A stretch of 64,000 nucleotides of DNA from Sarocladium kiliense (lineage: Eukaryota > Ascomycota > Sordariomycetes > Hypocreales > Sarocladiaceae), in NCBI GenBank assembly GCA_030734395.1, contig JAUZTG010000036.1, forward strand, positions 558,001 through 622,000, written 5' to 3'. Shown piece by piece: positions 11,442-23,654 of the stretch. Below the pieces are notes generated by a model, which had not been told where the DNA came from, ran no database searches, and saw only the letters and a list, made by a program, of their open reading frames with translations. The stretch's first letter is position 1. Each line of letters opens with the position of its first letter. A program made the position numbers and the translations under genes.

Positions 11442-12414
11442 GTTGGGGAGCTGTCTAGTTTGGCACAACTTCTTCATACATGCTAAATATTTTCCTTGCA
11501 TAGCCGGGAGCTTGATAGATCTGATTTCTAATACACAATTGCCTGATCAAACATGGCAGCCGGATATCCTGGCCAGTACCGGGAATCTCGCTGTTCCAGT
11601 AGGGCAAAGAGTACGACAGAGAGCGCGCGCGGGGGGGGGTATTGAGACAAATAATGGATCAATTCCATGTAGGAACAAGAGTGTAGAGCAGAATGGGGAG
11701 GAGAACACGAGCCAGGATAGAAGCTACAGAGCGGGATGACTGAGATGAGTGTTGAAGGCATACCGATTCGGAGCACGTAGATGACTCACAGACTGAGCCT
11801 CCCTCTCCCTGTTGAACCTTTCCTTCAGCATGAGCTGACTTGATTAGTCTCACTGCAGGATGATGCGGGGCCCATGTCGTGCCCCTACAATGTAATGGAT
11901 TGCAATGGATGTCCTTGATGTGATGCCCTCCTTCGGTGCCAGGCGTGTGTAGTGGAGTCATACCGGAGGAGGCACCCATCCCACGGCGGGGCCGTCTTTT
12001 ACTGTGGTGGGGTACGACGCTGAAAGTTTGGCGATGGCTGCCGCCGCGCGCAAAAAGTTGCAGCACACCTCAACTCTTCCTCTAGCATTCCAAGACTCCA
12101 GCGAGCAACTTCGACCGTGCCGTCCTCGTCGAATAGATCTCAGTCGCTGACGAAGAGGTCCTCCGAGAACGACGACGACGAAGCCAGAGGCGTTGAGATT
12201 GCATCTCCTGCAGCGCCAGTCACACCGGCCTCCAGCAGCGACACGACGGTCGAGACACCCGGTCATGCCTTTACGGCCCGCCCTTTGCCGACATCAAGCT
12301 CCAGTCAGCAGCTTGTTGTGATCATTACGGCCGGACTTATAGAGTCTCAGCGTACTGAAGATCTTTTGATAACGACTACACGACTTATTACGAAATACAA
12401 ACACGACAATCGCC
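11442..12414. other. Intergenic region and RPC1 leader
   Basis: No gene was found. A short GC repeat followed by a run of nine or more G lies near 11626-11639. The last few hundred bases are open in one frame up to the polymerase gene (an ATG is available at 12117), but this frame is not that of the first polymerase exon and the translation has no conserved sequence. Confidence 0.4.
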
Positions 12415-15400
12415 ATGGCCGATGCAGGCGCTCCCGTCAAGCAGCAGCTTGTCGACAAGCTGCCCAAGCACTTCCGTGGGATCAAGTTTGGAATCCAGTA
12501 AGTTACAAGACGGCAGTTATTCTTGTTGCCAAAGCTCTGACAGTATGTTCCACTAGGTCCAACCAGGATATTGCGAACCAGGCCGTGCTTGAAGTCTCCG
12601 ATCGATTACTATACGATATCGAGAACAATCGTGCTCCATACCGACATGGACCTCTTGACCCGCGACTTGTGAGTCCTCCTATAGCATGGGTTTGTATGCT
12701 TGTACTAATATTAGGGCATCACAGGGCATCTCGAGTAAGATGGCGAGATGTTCAACATGTCAAGAACCTCTGTCCAATTGCAATGGCCACTTCGGTCACG
12801 TCAGGCTTCCCTTGCCGGCTTTCCACATCGGCTACCTTCGCTTCATCATGCAAATTCTACAGGATATCTGCAAGGTTTGTATTCAGTGTATGCGCAACAA
12901 GGATTGAGCTGACCGCGCTGAAGGACTGCGGACGGGTTTTACTGGAAGAGCCAGAGCGACGAGCCTTTCTCAAGGAACTGCGAAGACCAGGGTTGGACAA
13001 CCTTCGACGAACGGCAATTTGCAAGAGGATCAACGAACAGTGCCGCAAAACGAAGATCTGCCCCTACTGCAGCGCTGTCAACGGTCAGATTCGAAAAATC
13101 GGCGTCCTGAAGCTTGCCCATGACAAGTTCGTCCACTTCAACAAGTCAACATCAGCGAAGAAGGTTCCGCCGGAGAGCAAGATCAAGTTCGATGGCTCCT
13201 TCTCCGTGGCGAGGCGGGAGAATCCTGAGCTTGAGAAGCATCTTCGCAAAGCGATGGAGGATCTGAATCCGTTGCGGGTGCTGAACCTCTTCAAGATGAT
13301 CACCCCAACTGATTGCGAGCTTTTAGGCTTGGACCCCACCGAGGGACGGCCGGAAATGTTTATCTGGCAGTTCGTGCCAGCACCGCCGGTCTGCATTCGT
13401 CCCTCGGTAGCGCAAGACAATGCCAGTACTGAGGATGACCTGACTACCAAGTTGGCGGATATCGTTTGGGTCAGTGGTATGATTCGATCAGCCCTTCAGA
13501 AAGGATCTCCGGTGCAGACAATCATGGAGCAGTGGGAATACCTGCAGACTCAAATTGCCATGTACGTCAACAGCGATGTTCCAGGTCTGCAGCAGCCCGG
13601 ATTCGGAAAAGCGACAAGAGGTTTCTGTCAACGGTTGAAGGGCAAGCAAGGCCGCTTCCGTGGCAATCTGTCTGGAAAGCGAGTCGACTTTTCAGGCCGG
13701 ACTGTCATTTCTCCTGATCCCAATCTCGGCATTGACCAAGTTGCGGTTCCAATCCTGGTTGCAAAGAACCTAACATACCCGGAGAGAGTCAATCGTCACA
13801 ACATCGACAAACTGCGACAATGCATCAAAAATGGCGTCGAAGTTTGGCCAGGTGCCCAGTGTATCTTGAAATCAGATGAGGGAGGCTACAGAGTCAACCT
13901 CAGGTTCGGTGATCGAGAGCTTGCGGCTAGCCAGCTTCGTTATGGAGACGTGGTTGAACGCCACCTCGAAGACGGCGATATTGTACTCTTCAATCGTCAG
14001 CCATCCCTTCACAAGCTGAGTATCATGAGCCATCTCGTGAAGGTGCGGCCGTGGAGAACGTTCCGCCTCAATGAGTGTGTCTGCAGTCCGTACAACGCCG
14101 ATTTCGATGGTGATGAGATGAACCTACACGTCCCACAGACCGAAGAGGCGCGGGCAGAGGCAATAAACCTCATGGGCGTCAAACACAATTTGGCAACGCC
14201 CAAGAACGGAGAGCCGATCATTGCAGCCACACAGGATTTCATCACCGCAGCATTCTTGCTCAGTAGTAAAGATCGGTTTTTTGACCGCAAGACGTTCACC
14301 TATATCTGCATGCACATGATGGATGCGAAGACTCCGCTAGAAATTCCACCACCAGCGATCATCGCCCCGAAGGCGCTTTGGACAGGCAAGCAGGTTTTCA
14401 GCATCCTGATGCGACCCAACAAGGACTCTCCTGTCAAGGTGAATTTGGATGCAAAATGTCGACAGTATAAGGCTCGACCGGGCCAGTGTCCTGACATGGA
14501 TCCCAACGACGGCTGGCTGGTAGTACGCAACTCGGAAGTCATGTGCGGACGCATGGACAAGTCGACTGTCGGTGAAGGAAAGAAGGACTCTATCTTCTAT
14601 GTCATCATGCGAGATTTCGGGCCTGACCACGCGGTTATCGCCATGAATCGCTTGGCGAAGCTTTGCGCCAGACAACTCACCAATCGTGGGTTTTCAATCG
14701 GAGTTGGCGATGTTTTCCCAACCGAGAGGCTGAACGCCGAGAAGGAGCAGCTCGTTGCAGTCGCCTACAAGCAGTGTGACGATCTCATTGAAGCTTTCAG
14801 ACAGGGCAAGCTCGAGAAGGCTGCCGGCTGCAACCTGGAACAGACTCTGGAGAACTCCATTTCTGGTATCCTGAGTAAAGTTCGACAGCAAGCTGGTGAA
14901 TACTGCGTCGATACACTCAGTCGAAACAATTCGCCTCTGATCATGGCCAAATCAGGCTCCAAAGGTTCAGAAATCAATGTCGCGCAAATGGTTGCTTGTG
15001 TCGGACAGCAAATCATTGGTGGACAGCGTGTGCCGGATGGCTTCCAGGACCGTAGTCTGCCGCATTTCCACAAGAACGCCCGTCAGCCACCTTCCAAAGG
15101 TTTCGTCAAAAACAGTTTCTACTCTGGTCTGTTTCCCACCGAGTTCCTGTTTCACGCTATCTCTGGTCGTGAAGGTCTTGTTGATACAGCTGTCAAGACA
15201 GCTGAGACCGGATACATGTCCCGACGCTTGATGAAGTCGCTGGAAGATTTGTCTACGCAGTACGATGATACCGTGCGGACCTCCGGAGGCGGCATTGTTC
15301 AGTTCCAGTTCGGAGCCGACAAGCTTGACCCAGTGGACATGGAAGGTTCTGCTGAACCAGTGCATTTCCAGCGAACATGGACACATGCGGAGAATTTGAC

Positions 15401-16910
15401 CTGGGACAATGAGGAAAGAGCAATGACGCCAGCGGAGATCCGGTCGTTCTGCAATTCAATGCTCGAAGTCGAGCGCAAGAGATTTCCCCGTCGGGGTTTG
15501 CTGCATAACGAGGAACTTGCGTATGATGACTCGACTGACTACGGTATTGACGAGCACGAGAGCGCGCGAAGATTCCTCAAAACAATTGAGAGTCAAGTCG
15601 AGGCCATGGCAACGAAGTTAGAGAAGGTCCGCAGCCTTGCAGGGATACCTAACGGTGCGACCACAAGCGGCCAAGATCACCCAGACAGGACTGCAAAGGT
15701 ATCGGCGACCACACTTCGACTGTTCATCAAGCTCTGTCTGGAGAAATACAAGAAGGCACACGTTGAACCAGGTCACGCTGTGGGTGCCGTTGGAGCACAA
15801 TCCATCGGAGAGCCAGGTACGCAGATGACACTCAAGACTTTCCATTTCGCAGGTGTCGCAGGAATGAGTATCACACAAGGTGTACCGCGTATTAAGGAAA
15901 TTATCAACGCCTCTAAGGCGATCAGTACGCCAGTCATCACTTGTCCTCTCGAGAATAACCAGCAGATCGAAGCTGCTAGGGTTGTGAAGGGCCGAATTGA
16001 GAAGACATATGTCTCCGATGTCTTGCGGTTCGTCGAAGATGAGTGGCGCGCCCATGAGGGAAGTGTCGTCCTCCAAATCGATATGGAAGCCCTCTCGGAG
16101 ATGCACCTGGGTGTCGGGGTGTACGACATTGCTGAGGCAATCTGCAAGGCCCGGAAGCTCAAGGTTCTCAGGGAAGACCTGTCGATTAGCGGTAACAGGA
16201 TCGTCATCCGAGTACGCGATGGCAGCGACATGCCAGCCAAGAGAGTCACAAAGACAAAATCGGAAGCCGATTCGGGAGACATGCTCATCAGAGCAAACTT
16301 CCTCCGGCGTGCATTGCCCACTGTGCCGATATCTGGCTATCCTGAGGCTGCGAGAGCCATCATCCAAACCTCAGAGCAGAGCACACACACTGTGCTTGTG
16401 GAAGGTTATGGTTTGAAGGCCTGCATGACGACTGAGGGTGTTATTGGAACTAAGACGCGCACCAACAGTGTCATGGAGTGTCGCGATGTCCTGGGTATCG
16501 AGGCTGCGAGAACCACCATTGCCGACGAAATTGGCGAAGTCATGGGCCAAATGGGCATCGATCCTCGTCACATGCAACTTTTGGCCGATGTGATGACTTA
16601 CAAGGGTGAGGTTCTCGGTATCACGCGATTCGGTCTGTCGAAGATGCGTGACAGTGTACTGCAGTTGGCATCCTTCGAGAAGACACCTGATCACCTCTTC
16701 GAAGCCGCTGCAGGGATGAAGACAGATAGGATCGAGGGTGTGAGCGAGTGTATTATTATGGGGCAGACAATGGCGGTCGGCACAGGAGCGTTCCAAATCG
16801 TGCGTCGTCTGGCCATTCGGGACAATGATATCAAAGAGAAGCCGACATTGTTTGAGGAGGCTTGGAATGTGGAGGACGGACTGAGAAAGCCATCGCGGCG
16901 CAAGGCATAG
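12415..16910 (+). CDS. RPC1: RNA polymerase III largest subunit (C160)
   Basis: Four exons (12415-12497, 12557-12668, 12725-12874, 12924-16910) give 1443 aa, close to yeast C160. The N terminus (MADAGAPVKQQ, then FRGIKFGIQ) leads into the clamp zinc site (CSTCQEPLSNCNGHFGHV), a second cysteine pair (CPYC) and the catalytic loop NADFDGDEMN around residues 505-514, whose three aspartates hold the active-site magnesium. The trigger-loop and bridge-helix region GAQSIGEPGTQMTLKTFHFAG and the ending GTGAFQIVRR are typical of the Pol III enzyme. There is no heptapeptide tail, which excludes Pol II. It makes tRNA, 5S and other small RNAs in the nucleus. The open frame extends upstream to 12117, but the first three exons lie in other phases and supply the conserved N terminus. 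Confidence 0.97.
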
Positions 16911-17229
16911 GGCGATTGACGCTTTTCGGTGTTTTGAGAAATTAGGGCTTGATCTGCAATGACATTTACAAGATTCATGCTTATTCTAAACATGGCTACA
17001 CTCACTTAGTCCCCATGAATGAAAGCGATGGTGGTGATCGGACATTCAGCTCCAGCTCGGGCCGTCACGTGGTCGCGTGTGTGTCTAGCGTCATAGGCCA
17101 TGAACGCATGGATGGCGATGCATCTTTCAACTTCCATGAACCACCAACACTTCAGGTTATCAAGAGCCGGAATTGGTTGTCTTTGCAGCTGAATTCGTCA
17201 ATAGGCACATAGTCGACATCTAGCCCAAG
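16911..17229. other. Spacer between RPC1 and the SRAP gene
   Basis: A short spacer between two genes on the same strand, holding the 3' end of RPC1 and the promoter of the SRAP gene. No other feature was recognised. Confidence 0.4.
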
Positions 17230-18503
17230 ATGTGTGGCCGATATGCCCTGAATCTGGTGAGGCATCTCAGCACCGACGGGAAACTGTGTAGCTAACAGTT
17301 CACGCAGTCGCCATCGCAAGTCCGTGACATGCTGATGCAATATAACATGGATGTCGATGATCTGCCACAGGATGAAGGGCCCGGTGCACCTCGTCAGAGC
17401 TTCAACTTTGCTCCAGGATACCACGGCCTCGTCTTTCGAGCAGACACGCCTGACTGGGGAGCCGGACCTCGCCACAGTCAGCATGGTGACAACGACGAAG
17501 CCGATACCGCCCCTGAGAAGGGATCAAATGATCAAGGTAAATCACATGAAGACCATGTCTCATACAAATTGCAATCCATGAAATGGGGTCTCATCCCTTT
17601 CTGGACAAAGAGGAACCCAGATTACGGGTCAATGATGAAGACCATCAACTGTCGAGACGACTCTCTGGCAGCAGGCGGAGGCATGTGGAACACGATGAAG
17701 GCCCGCAAAAGGTGCATCGTTATCGCCGAGGGCTTCTACGAATGGCTTAAGACGGGGCCCAAGGACAAGCTCCCACATCATGTTAGGCGAAAGGATAGCC
17801 ATCTCATGTGCTTTGCTGGTCTGTGGGACTGCGTCCAGTACGAAGGTGAGTAGCCGACCCCTCCTTACCATCTCTTAACATTCGTGTTGCTTATGCATTA
17901 CTATGAGCAGGCTCCGATGAGAAGACTTATACGTATACAATCATTACAACCGACTCCAACAAGCAGCTCAAGTTCCTCCACGACCGCATGCCGGTGATCT
18001 TGAATCCTGGGTCGGATGACCTCAAAAAATGGCTCGACCCGTCTCGTCATGAGTGGTCAAGAGAGCTTCAGTCGCTGCTCAAACCATTCGACGGCGAGCT
18101 TGAGGTCTACCCTGTCAGCAAAGAAGTCGGGAAAGTTGGGAACAATTCTCCATCATTTGTGATTCCCGTCAACAGCAAGGAAAACAAGTCGAACATTGCC
18201 AATTTCTTCGCAAATGCATCGAAACAGTCAGGAGGGAAAGGAGCTCCTCCCTCGAAGACGCAAAGCTCCCCACGTAAGATCAAAGGCGATGGTACGGAAG
18301 TCAAATCGATTGGTGATGAGGGGACTTTGGACAAGTCTCAAACAAAACAAACGAGTGACTTGAAGCGCAAGGCATCAGACTCTAGTCTGGGCGAGGCACC
18401 GTCAACGAAGAAGATCAGTGCAACTCAGAACACGGCCAAGAGCCCGCAAAAGCCAATCAAACCAGGCACACAGAAGATAACCAAGTTCTTCAACAGTGCT
18501 TGA
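17230..18503 (+). CDS. SRAP-domain abasic-site DNA-protein crosslink protein (HMCES/YedK type)
   Basis: Three exons (17230-17256, 17308-17845, 17911-18503) give 385 aa. The protein opens MCGRYAL, so Cys2 becomes the N-terminal catalytic residue after Met removal, and the 27-nt first exon codes only for this block. Further SRAP motifs are SFNFAPGYHG, MKWGLIPFW, INCRDD, RCIVIAEGFYEW and LHDRMPVIL, with the catalytic glutamate and histidine. The family binds single-stranded DNA at forks and crosslinks covalently to abasic sites. The C-terminal 150 residues are basic, low in complexity and probably disordered. They carry two IxxFF motifs (NIANFF near the middle of the tail and KITKFF at the extreme C terminus) that resemble PCNA-interacting peptides. 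Confidence 0.94.
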
Positions 18504-19472
18504 GACTCTGTGGTCCAAAACTTGGCACAATGTCGATGCTGGATGTGGGTGCCATGGCCCTGGTGGCTACTATCCCAAGAATCAAGGCGGTCAAATCAAT
18601 GTAACAAGGCCTGTGCGATCCTCCAATCTCGACAACCCGGGAAACATCTCCATCAGCGTTTCCAGAGGATTTCATTGTGTTGCATCGTGGGGGCGACGGG
18701 AATAAATCCTCGGCCAGCCACATCTGCACTTGCGTGACCATCGACCTCACTGCCATATTGCACCCGAGCTACAATGTACGGTTATCTGATCGCTACCAAT
18801 CATTCCCAAAGCTTCATGGCGTCATTTGTACGTGGCTGATGTGACCATCCGTGGATCGTATGCATCACTTGCGGGCCACGGCATACTGTGGGCACAGGTA
18901 CAGAAAATACCGCGGCGCTTCTCAGCCCGATTGATGGACCGTGACGCTCACCATGTTCGCAAAAGACGGCACAGCGGAGGGAACGCTTGCGGACAAGCCC
19001 CTTCGATGAAACACACAGCTCCCACCTACGATTGGGGCGAGTTCAGCCTATATGCAGCCACGATGCCTCTGAGGGTAACGCATTGTCGATCACGAATCGA
19101 AAAATTCCCCGATTGGGCTCCCTATACGAAGTTCAATCTGAGAGCGACCGAGAGGCAAACCCACTTACCTTCCGTCAAAGGACCACGGAGGCGGCTTTGC
19201 GCACCGATATTGCGGCCATCATGCGGTCGCTCGCCGCTTCATGCCTGCTGACAATTGTAAGGGGATGAAGATCTTAGGGATACTGGGATTGCGGACGCGC
19301 AGGTGCCGAGGGATACAGCAACCGTAACGTCCCCGTCAGATGGTATATAGTATTTGAGAGGCTCAGTCCGGCCAACTCTGTTGTGAATAGCTGTTCATCC
19401 AGATATCGAATCATTCTCGTGTTCATCCCGTAGATCCAGCAGAATCGAAGTTACACAACAAGTCTACTCAAA
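18504..19472. other. Long spacer with the LPMO promoter
   Basis: No gene was found. Open frames at 18826-19268 give arginine-rich, cysteine-scattered translations without motifs. The promoter-proximal part holds the TATA element listed separately. Confidence 0.4.
19344..19350 (+). promoter_or_regulatory. TATA-like element of the AA9 LPMO gene
   Basis: TATATAG lies 129 bp upstream of the start codon at 19473, at a sensible distance for a gene with a leader of about 100 nt. Strongly regulated secreted enzymes in fungi often have such elements. Confidence 0.5.
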
Positions 19473-20559
19473 ATGAAGTATCTCGGTGCTCTCGGCGCGG
19501 CCAGCGCTCTTGTCAACAGCGTTGCTGGACACTACATCTGGACCGAGCTCGATATCGGTAGCCAGAGTGGCGTGGGCGCCGATGGCGGTATCCGACCGAA
19601 CACGAACTACAACTCTCCTGTTGTTGGTAAGTGGTTGCTACCTCGGTCGTAAAGATGAGTCGCTGATGGATTGTCAACCATAGACCTCGACTCGACCGAT
19701 CTGCGATGCAACGAGGGTGGTTTGGATGGCTCAGGCACAGCTGTCCGTGAGATCACGGCTGGATCTACCTTCACTTTCCACAGCGACGTCGTAAGTGAAG
19801 CCATATATGTCCTTGAGTTGGTGCTCGGCATTGTTAACGCGAATTCCAGGCTGTCTATCACCAGGGACCCGTCTCCGTCTTCCTTTCCCAGGCTCCTGGG
19901 TCTGTTCAGGACTACCAGGGTGATGGGCTGTGGCAGAAGATTGCCGATATCGGTGAGTTCGGAGCCTGGGTGATCCTGTTCACAGATATTCTGACGACTT
20001 GACAGGCCCGACCTTCAGCGGTGGTCAAGCACAGTGGGATCTTTCTCGTAAGTTGTGCCTTTGTAGTGCTGATTGGTGTGTAGTGCAGTATTGGCTGACG
20101 CTCGTTCACAGAGGAATACAGCTTCACCCTCCCCAGCTGCATCCCCGACGGCGAGTACCTGTTGCGCATTCAGCAACTTGGCATCCACAACCCCTGGCCT
20201 GCAGGCGTTCCTCAGGTATGTCGACTGCCTCTTGAGCAAGCAGCTGGATAGAGTGCAGGGCTAATCTCGATACTCAGTTTTACATCGGTTGTGCTCAGGT
20301 CTCCGTGACTGGCGGAAGTGGCAGCGGTTGGGACCCTGATCTTTCCATTCCCGGTGTTTTCTCTGAGAGCGACTCAGGATACACTGCCAATGTAAGTTCC
20401 CTCCTTCTTGATGTGGTATCGAGTACAGGCACTGATGGGTTGCTAGATCTACGATCCTGGCTTCACTTCCTACGAGGTTCCCGGTGGCCCAGTTGTAAGT
20501 TCCCATTGCCGACCTCCAAAGGCGCTTGACACTAATGTCATGCCCAGAAATCCTGTTGA
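19473..20559 (+). CDS. AA9 lytic polysaccharide monooxygenase (formerly GH61), secreted
   Basis: Eight exons (19473-19626, 19684-19790, 19850-19952, 20006-20047, 20112-20215, 20278-20391, 20447-20494, 20548-20559) give 227 aa. Residues 1-19 are a signal peptide ending VNSVAG; cleavage exposes HYIW, whose His is half of the copper-binding histidine brace. The second copper histidine is in AVYHQGPVSVF and the axial tyrosine in PQFYIGCAQ. Conserved cysteines are present in DLRCNEGG and LPSCIPDGEY. The enzyme cleaves cellulose or hemicellulose oxidatively outside the cell. There is no carbohydrate-binding module; the last exon codes only Lys-Ser-Cys. Seven introns in 1.1 kb is dense for this window. 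Confidence 0.95.
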
Positions 20560-20988
20560 TTCGTAGTCGCAATGCTTGGGGCGTTGAAGTTAGTGGTTTG
20601 ATTTTTGGTTGTTTCTGGATACTAAGCCAGACTTGCCCAGCTAGGTCAATAGACCACTCTTCAGAGCCCAGTACAACACTTGATATGAATATAAAAACAG
20701 TTCCACACAATATTATACCTGCGATGATGTACTTCTGGAGTTTTGTTGTCGACGACACTCCTACGAGGGCACATGCAGGATGCGAACAGTGAAGTGCAGG
20801 GTAGGCCACAACGATCGTCTCGTATGTCCGAAGGCGGCGTGTGTGTGCCCCTCATTGCCCCGCCATTAACGGACGCAGCCTGGACCTTACATTTAACTCG
20901 ACTCGACCCCTTGCGCGTTACATTCGGATTCTCATCAATCAGCATCAGTTCCCATCGACATTGATTCGTCGCGTGCCTTGACCGCCGA
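20560..20988. other. Spacer between LPMO and Zn2Cys6 factor
   Basis: No gene is present. A TATAAAA sequence lies at 20690-20696, about 300 bp upstream of the regulator; whether it is used is unknown. Confidence 0.35.
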
Positions 20989-23397
20989 ATGTCCACCGCC
21001 AGGGACGTCAAGAAGCTAGCTTTCACCTGCGAGCAATGCCGCAAACGCAAGGTTCGCAGCAGCAGGAGCCCACATCCAAATACACGGTGATCGACACTAA
21101 CCGTCCGTGTCCCATGAAATAGGTGAAGTGTGATGGGGCAGAGCCTGCATGCAGCAGATGCCAGGCCCGTAAGGAAACGTGTGAATACAAACAGTACGCA
21201 TATCGCTCACACATCGCAAACTGCAAGAGTCGTGGCCTTGCGATTTAATCTAGGCATTGTCCGTGTACTTACACTTCCGCTCCACAGATCACCAACTCTC
21301 ATCTACACTCATAGCCTCGAGAAGCGCATCAAGGAACTTGAAGCCGAAGTCGCCGATCTGCGCCAAGGCCGGAAAACCACAAAGAGCCCGGATCCAAGGA
21401 CGCCAGAAAGCAGCCAACTGCGTGACGATAGCTCATCGTCGAAGCCCAGGAGATTCGACGGTCTGAAACTCGATGACAAAGGTGTCACTACTTATCATGG
21501 TTCGACAAGCTTTTTCCATTTCCTCGATGGTCTGGGCCATACCCCATCAAGTGCTGATGGGGAGACGGAACGTGATCGCGACGAAAGCAAACAGTCGCTC
21601 AAGCACAATGCTTGGCAACAGCGTGCGATAGAACTCAACTCCCAGGTTCCTGTGCGTCCATCCGTGAACCGATCTACTACGTGATATGTCAGCAATCTAA
21701 CGCAGCTCGTGAACTAGGAACCTTTCCGCTATTTGATAGACCTGCATTGGTGCTGGGTCCAGCCGCTGTTCAACTTCATCTACCGCCCGGCATTCACGAG
21801 TGAGTTCTGCCCGGAGAGAGACACATGCACCGGGTACGACTGACACTCGTCAGGGGACATGGTAGTGCTGGGGCCGTACTACTCACACACGTTGATGAAT
21901 GCCCTTCTATCTCACTCAATACGTTGGGGACGCGCTGATCCAGCGACCCATGAGCTACTCAAAGCCTACGATAATGGTCAGCTATTTGCTCGTCACTCTC
22001 GCGACATGGTGTTAGACGAGGTCAGACGGGGTGCTTGTACGATACCGACAATCCAGACACTTCTCCTCCTCAGCGCCCAGGAGTGCAGCCTTGGAAACAG
22101 CACTCAAGCTTGGGTCTACAGTGGCATGGCGTTCCGCCTGGTCGACCACCTCGGTGTCAGCTTTGATGTGCAGCGGTACGGTGGCTCTGTGACTTTATCA
22201 GACGAAGATCTAGAGATCCGTCGACGATTGTTCTGGAGTTGCTACTTCTGGGATAAGGTCATCAGCCTATACCTAGGCAGACCTCCGTCTCTGCAGCAGA
22301 CACCTGTGTCACCGCCACAATGGATTCGTGAGTACTGCCTCACCATCATCTTTGCATCGCTTACTCATTTGACTCAGTCGACGATTCTGCCGAGGATGAG
22401 CTGTGGCGTCCGCACGGTCTGAGCTACCCCAACGGTGCTGGCTACACTCCTCGCCCTTCTCACTCGACATCATGTTTCATGCAGATGTGCCGCCTTTCTG
22501 TCATCTTCAACCAGATTCTTATACACATGTACGACCCGGCAGATCAGAATTCGGAAGAGGAGATCCAAGAGTGCATTCTCCAAGAAGAGGTATCACTCGA
22601 CCATTGGTGGGAAGATTTGCAAGGCTTCCTGAAGATCGATACCAGCGAAATGACGGAGGATGCGCCACCGTCTCATATTGTCACACTCAAGTAAGAGTCG
22701 TCTTATATCCCGCGTGACAAATTACTGACCGACCCAGCTGCCTCTATCATACGTTCAGGATACTGCTGTATCGACCAATATTCTCCTGGCAGCCATCAAT
22801 CGCTAAAGCCAAGCTCGGCAGCGACAGAAATCGGCTGCAGGAATGCATCTCATCAGCCACAGCCACGATAGCCATCTTCAACTTGTATAGCATGTCGTTC
22901 GGCGAGAACTTTTGTGTCCTCTCACTTCACTATGCAGTTTACATAGCAGCGTCAGTCTTCCTGCTACAGGCGCAGGCAAGCCCTGATGATCTCCAAGCCC
23001 ATCGGAAGCTGGAGTTTTGCATACACGCGCTGCATCGTGCCAGCGCGGTAAATATTGGTAGGATTTTCCTCTCATCCCTGTACCGTTTTTGGCTGCCAAT
23101 ATTGACTTGCTGTGCGAACACACAGTCATTGGAACTGCGCTTAATTCCATCCTTACGAAGATTCGGGATGCCGGCATCGCAGTTCGGGTTCCCACACCTG
23201 AAATGTCAACCAGAATGAGCGCTGCATCACCCTCAGCGGGCCCTGCCCTACACGACTTGACGCTGGCTTCGGATATCCGCCACGGAGGGTTCGATGACAT
23301 TGATATGACAGGACCTGCAAGCACGCAGGGCATATTGCAGTCGGCTTCCTCACTCGAACCTGTGTCCGTGAGATTCACGGTTGATTCGCAGACTTGA
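20989..23397 (+). CDS. Zn2Cys6 fungal transcription factor
   Basis: Eight exons (20989-21051, 21123-21193, 21288-21645, 21718-21799, 21854-22327, 22378-22690, 22738-23057, 23126-23397) give 650 aa. The binuclear zinc cluster has six cysteines at residues 14, 17, 24, 31, 34 and 41 in the pattern Cx2Cx6Cx6Cx2Cx6C; the first intron splits it after RKRK. A short coiled-coil segment follows (SLEKRIKELEAEVADL). The middle is the Fungal_trans homology domain with LLLLSAQECSLGNSTQAWVYSGMAFRLVDHLG and RRRLFWSCYFWDKVISLYLGRPPSL. Introns 1 and 3 use the weak donors GTTCGC and GTTCCT. The gene converges on the P450 gene with 257 bp between stops, so it may be a local regulator, but its target is unknown. 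Confidence 0.93.
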
Positions 23398-23654
23398 GCG
23401 TGTGCAGTTGGACTGGATAATAAAAGCAACAAAAAAGTACTTACAGAGTCTGGGATTACGACGCTAAAAAGCGTGGAGTATTGTTGAGCAAACATGAATC
23501 GACTTGAACCTGAATGTCGCATTGCCTTGGAGCCATAAACACCGGGCCTTCCCTCATTAATCGGCTATAGTATCCTAGAGCATTGAATTGCTATTGATGA
23601 TCCCCACGCAAGCTCTAGTATCGTCTTGCACTATGATCCACGGAGAGAAGTATA

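Noticed and set aside
12117..12414. Extension of the polymerase open frame to an ATG at 12117
   Set aside because: The translation before 12924 in this frame has no polymerase homology. The conserved N terminus lies in three small exons from 12415 in other phases.
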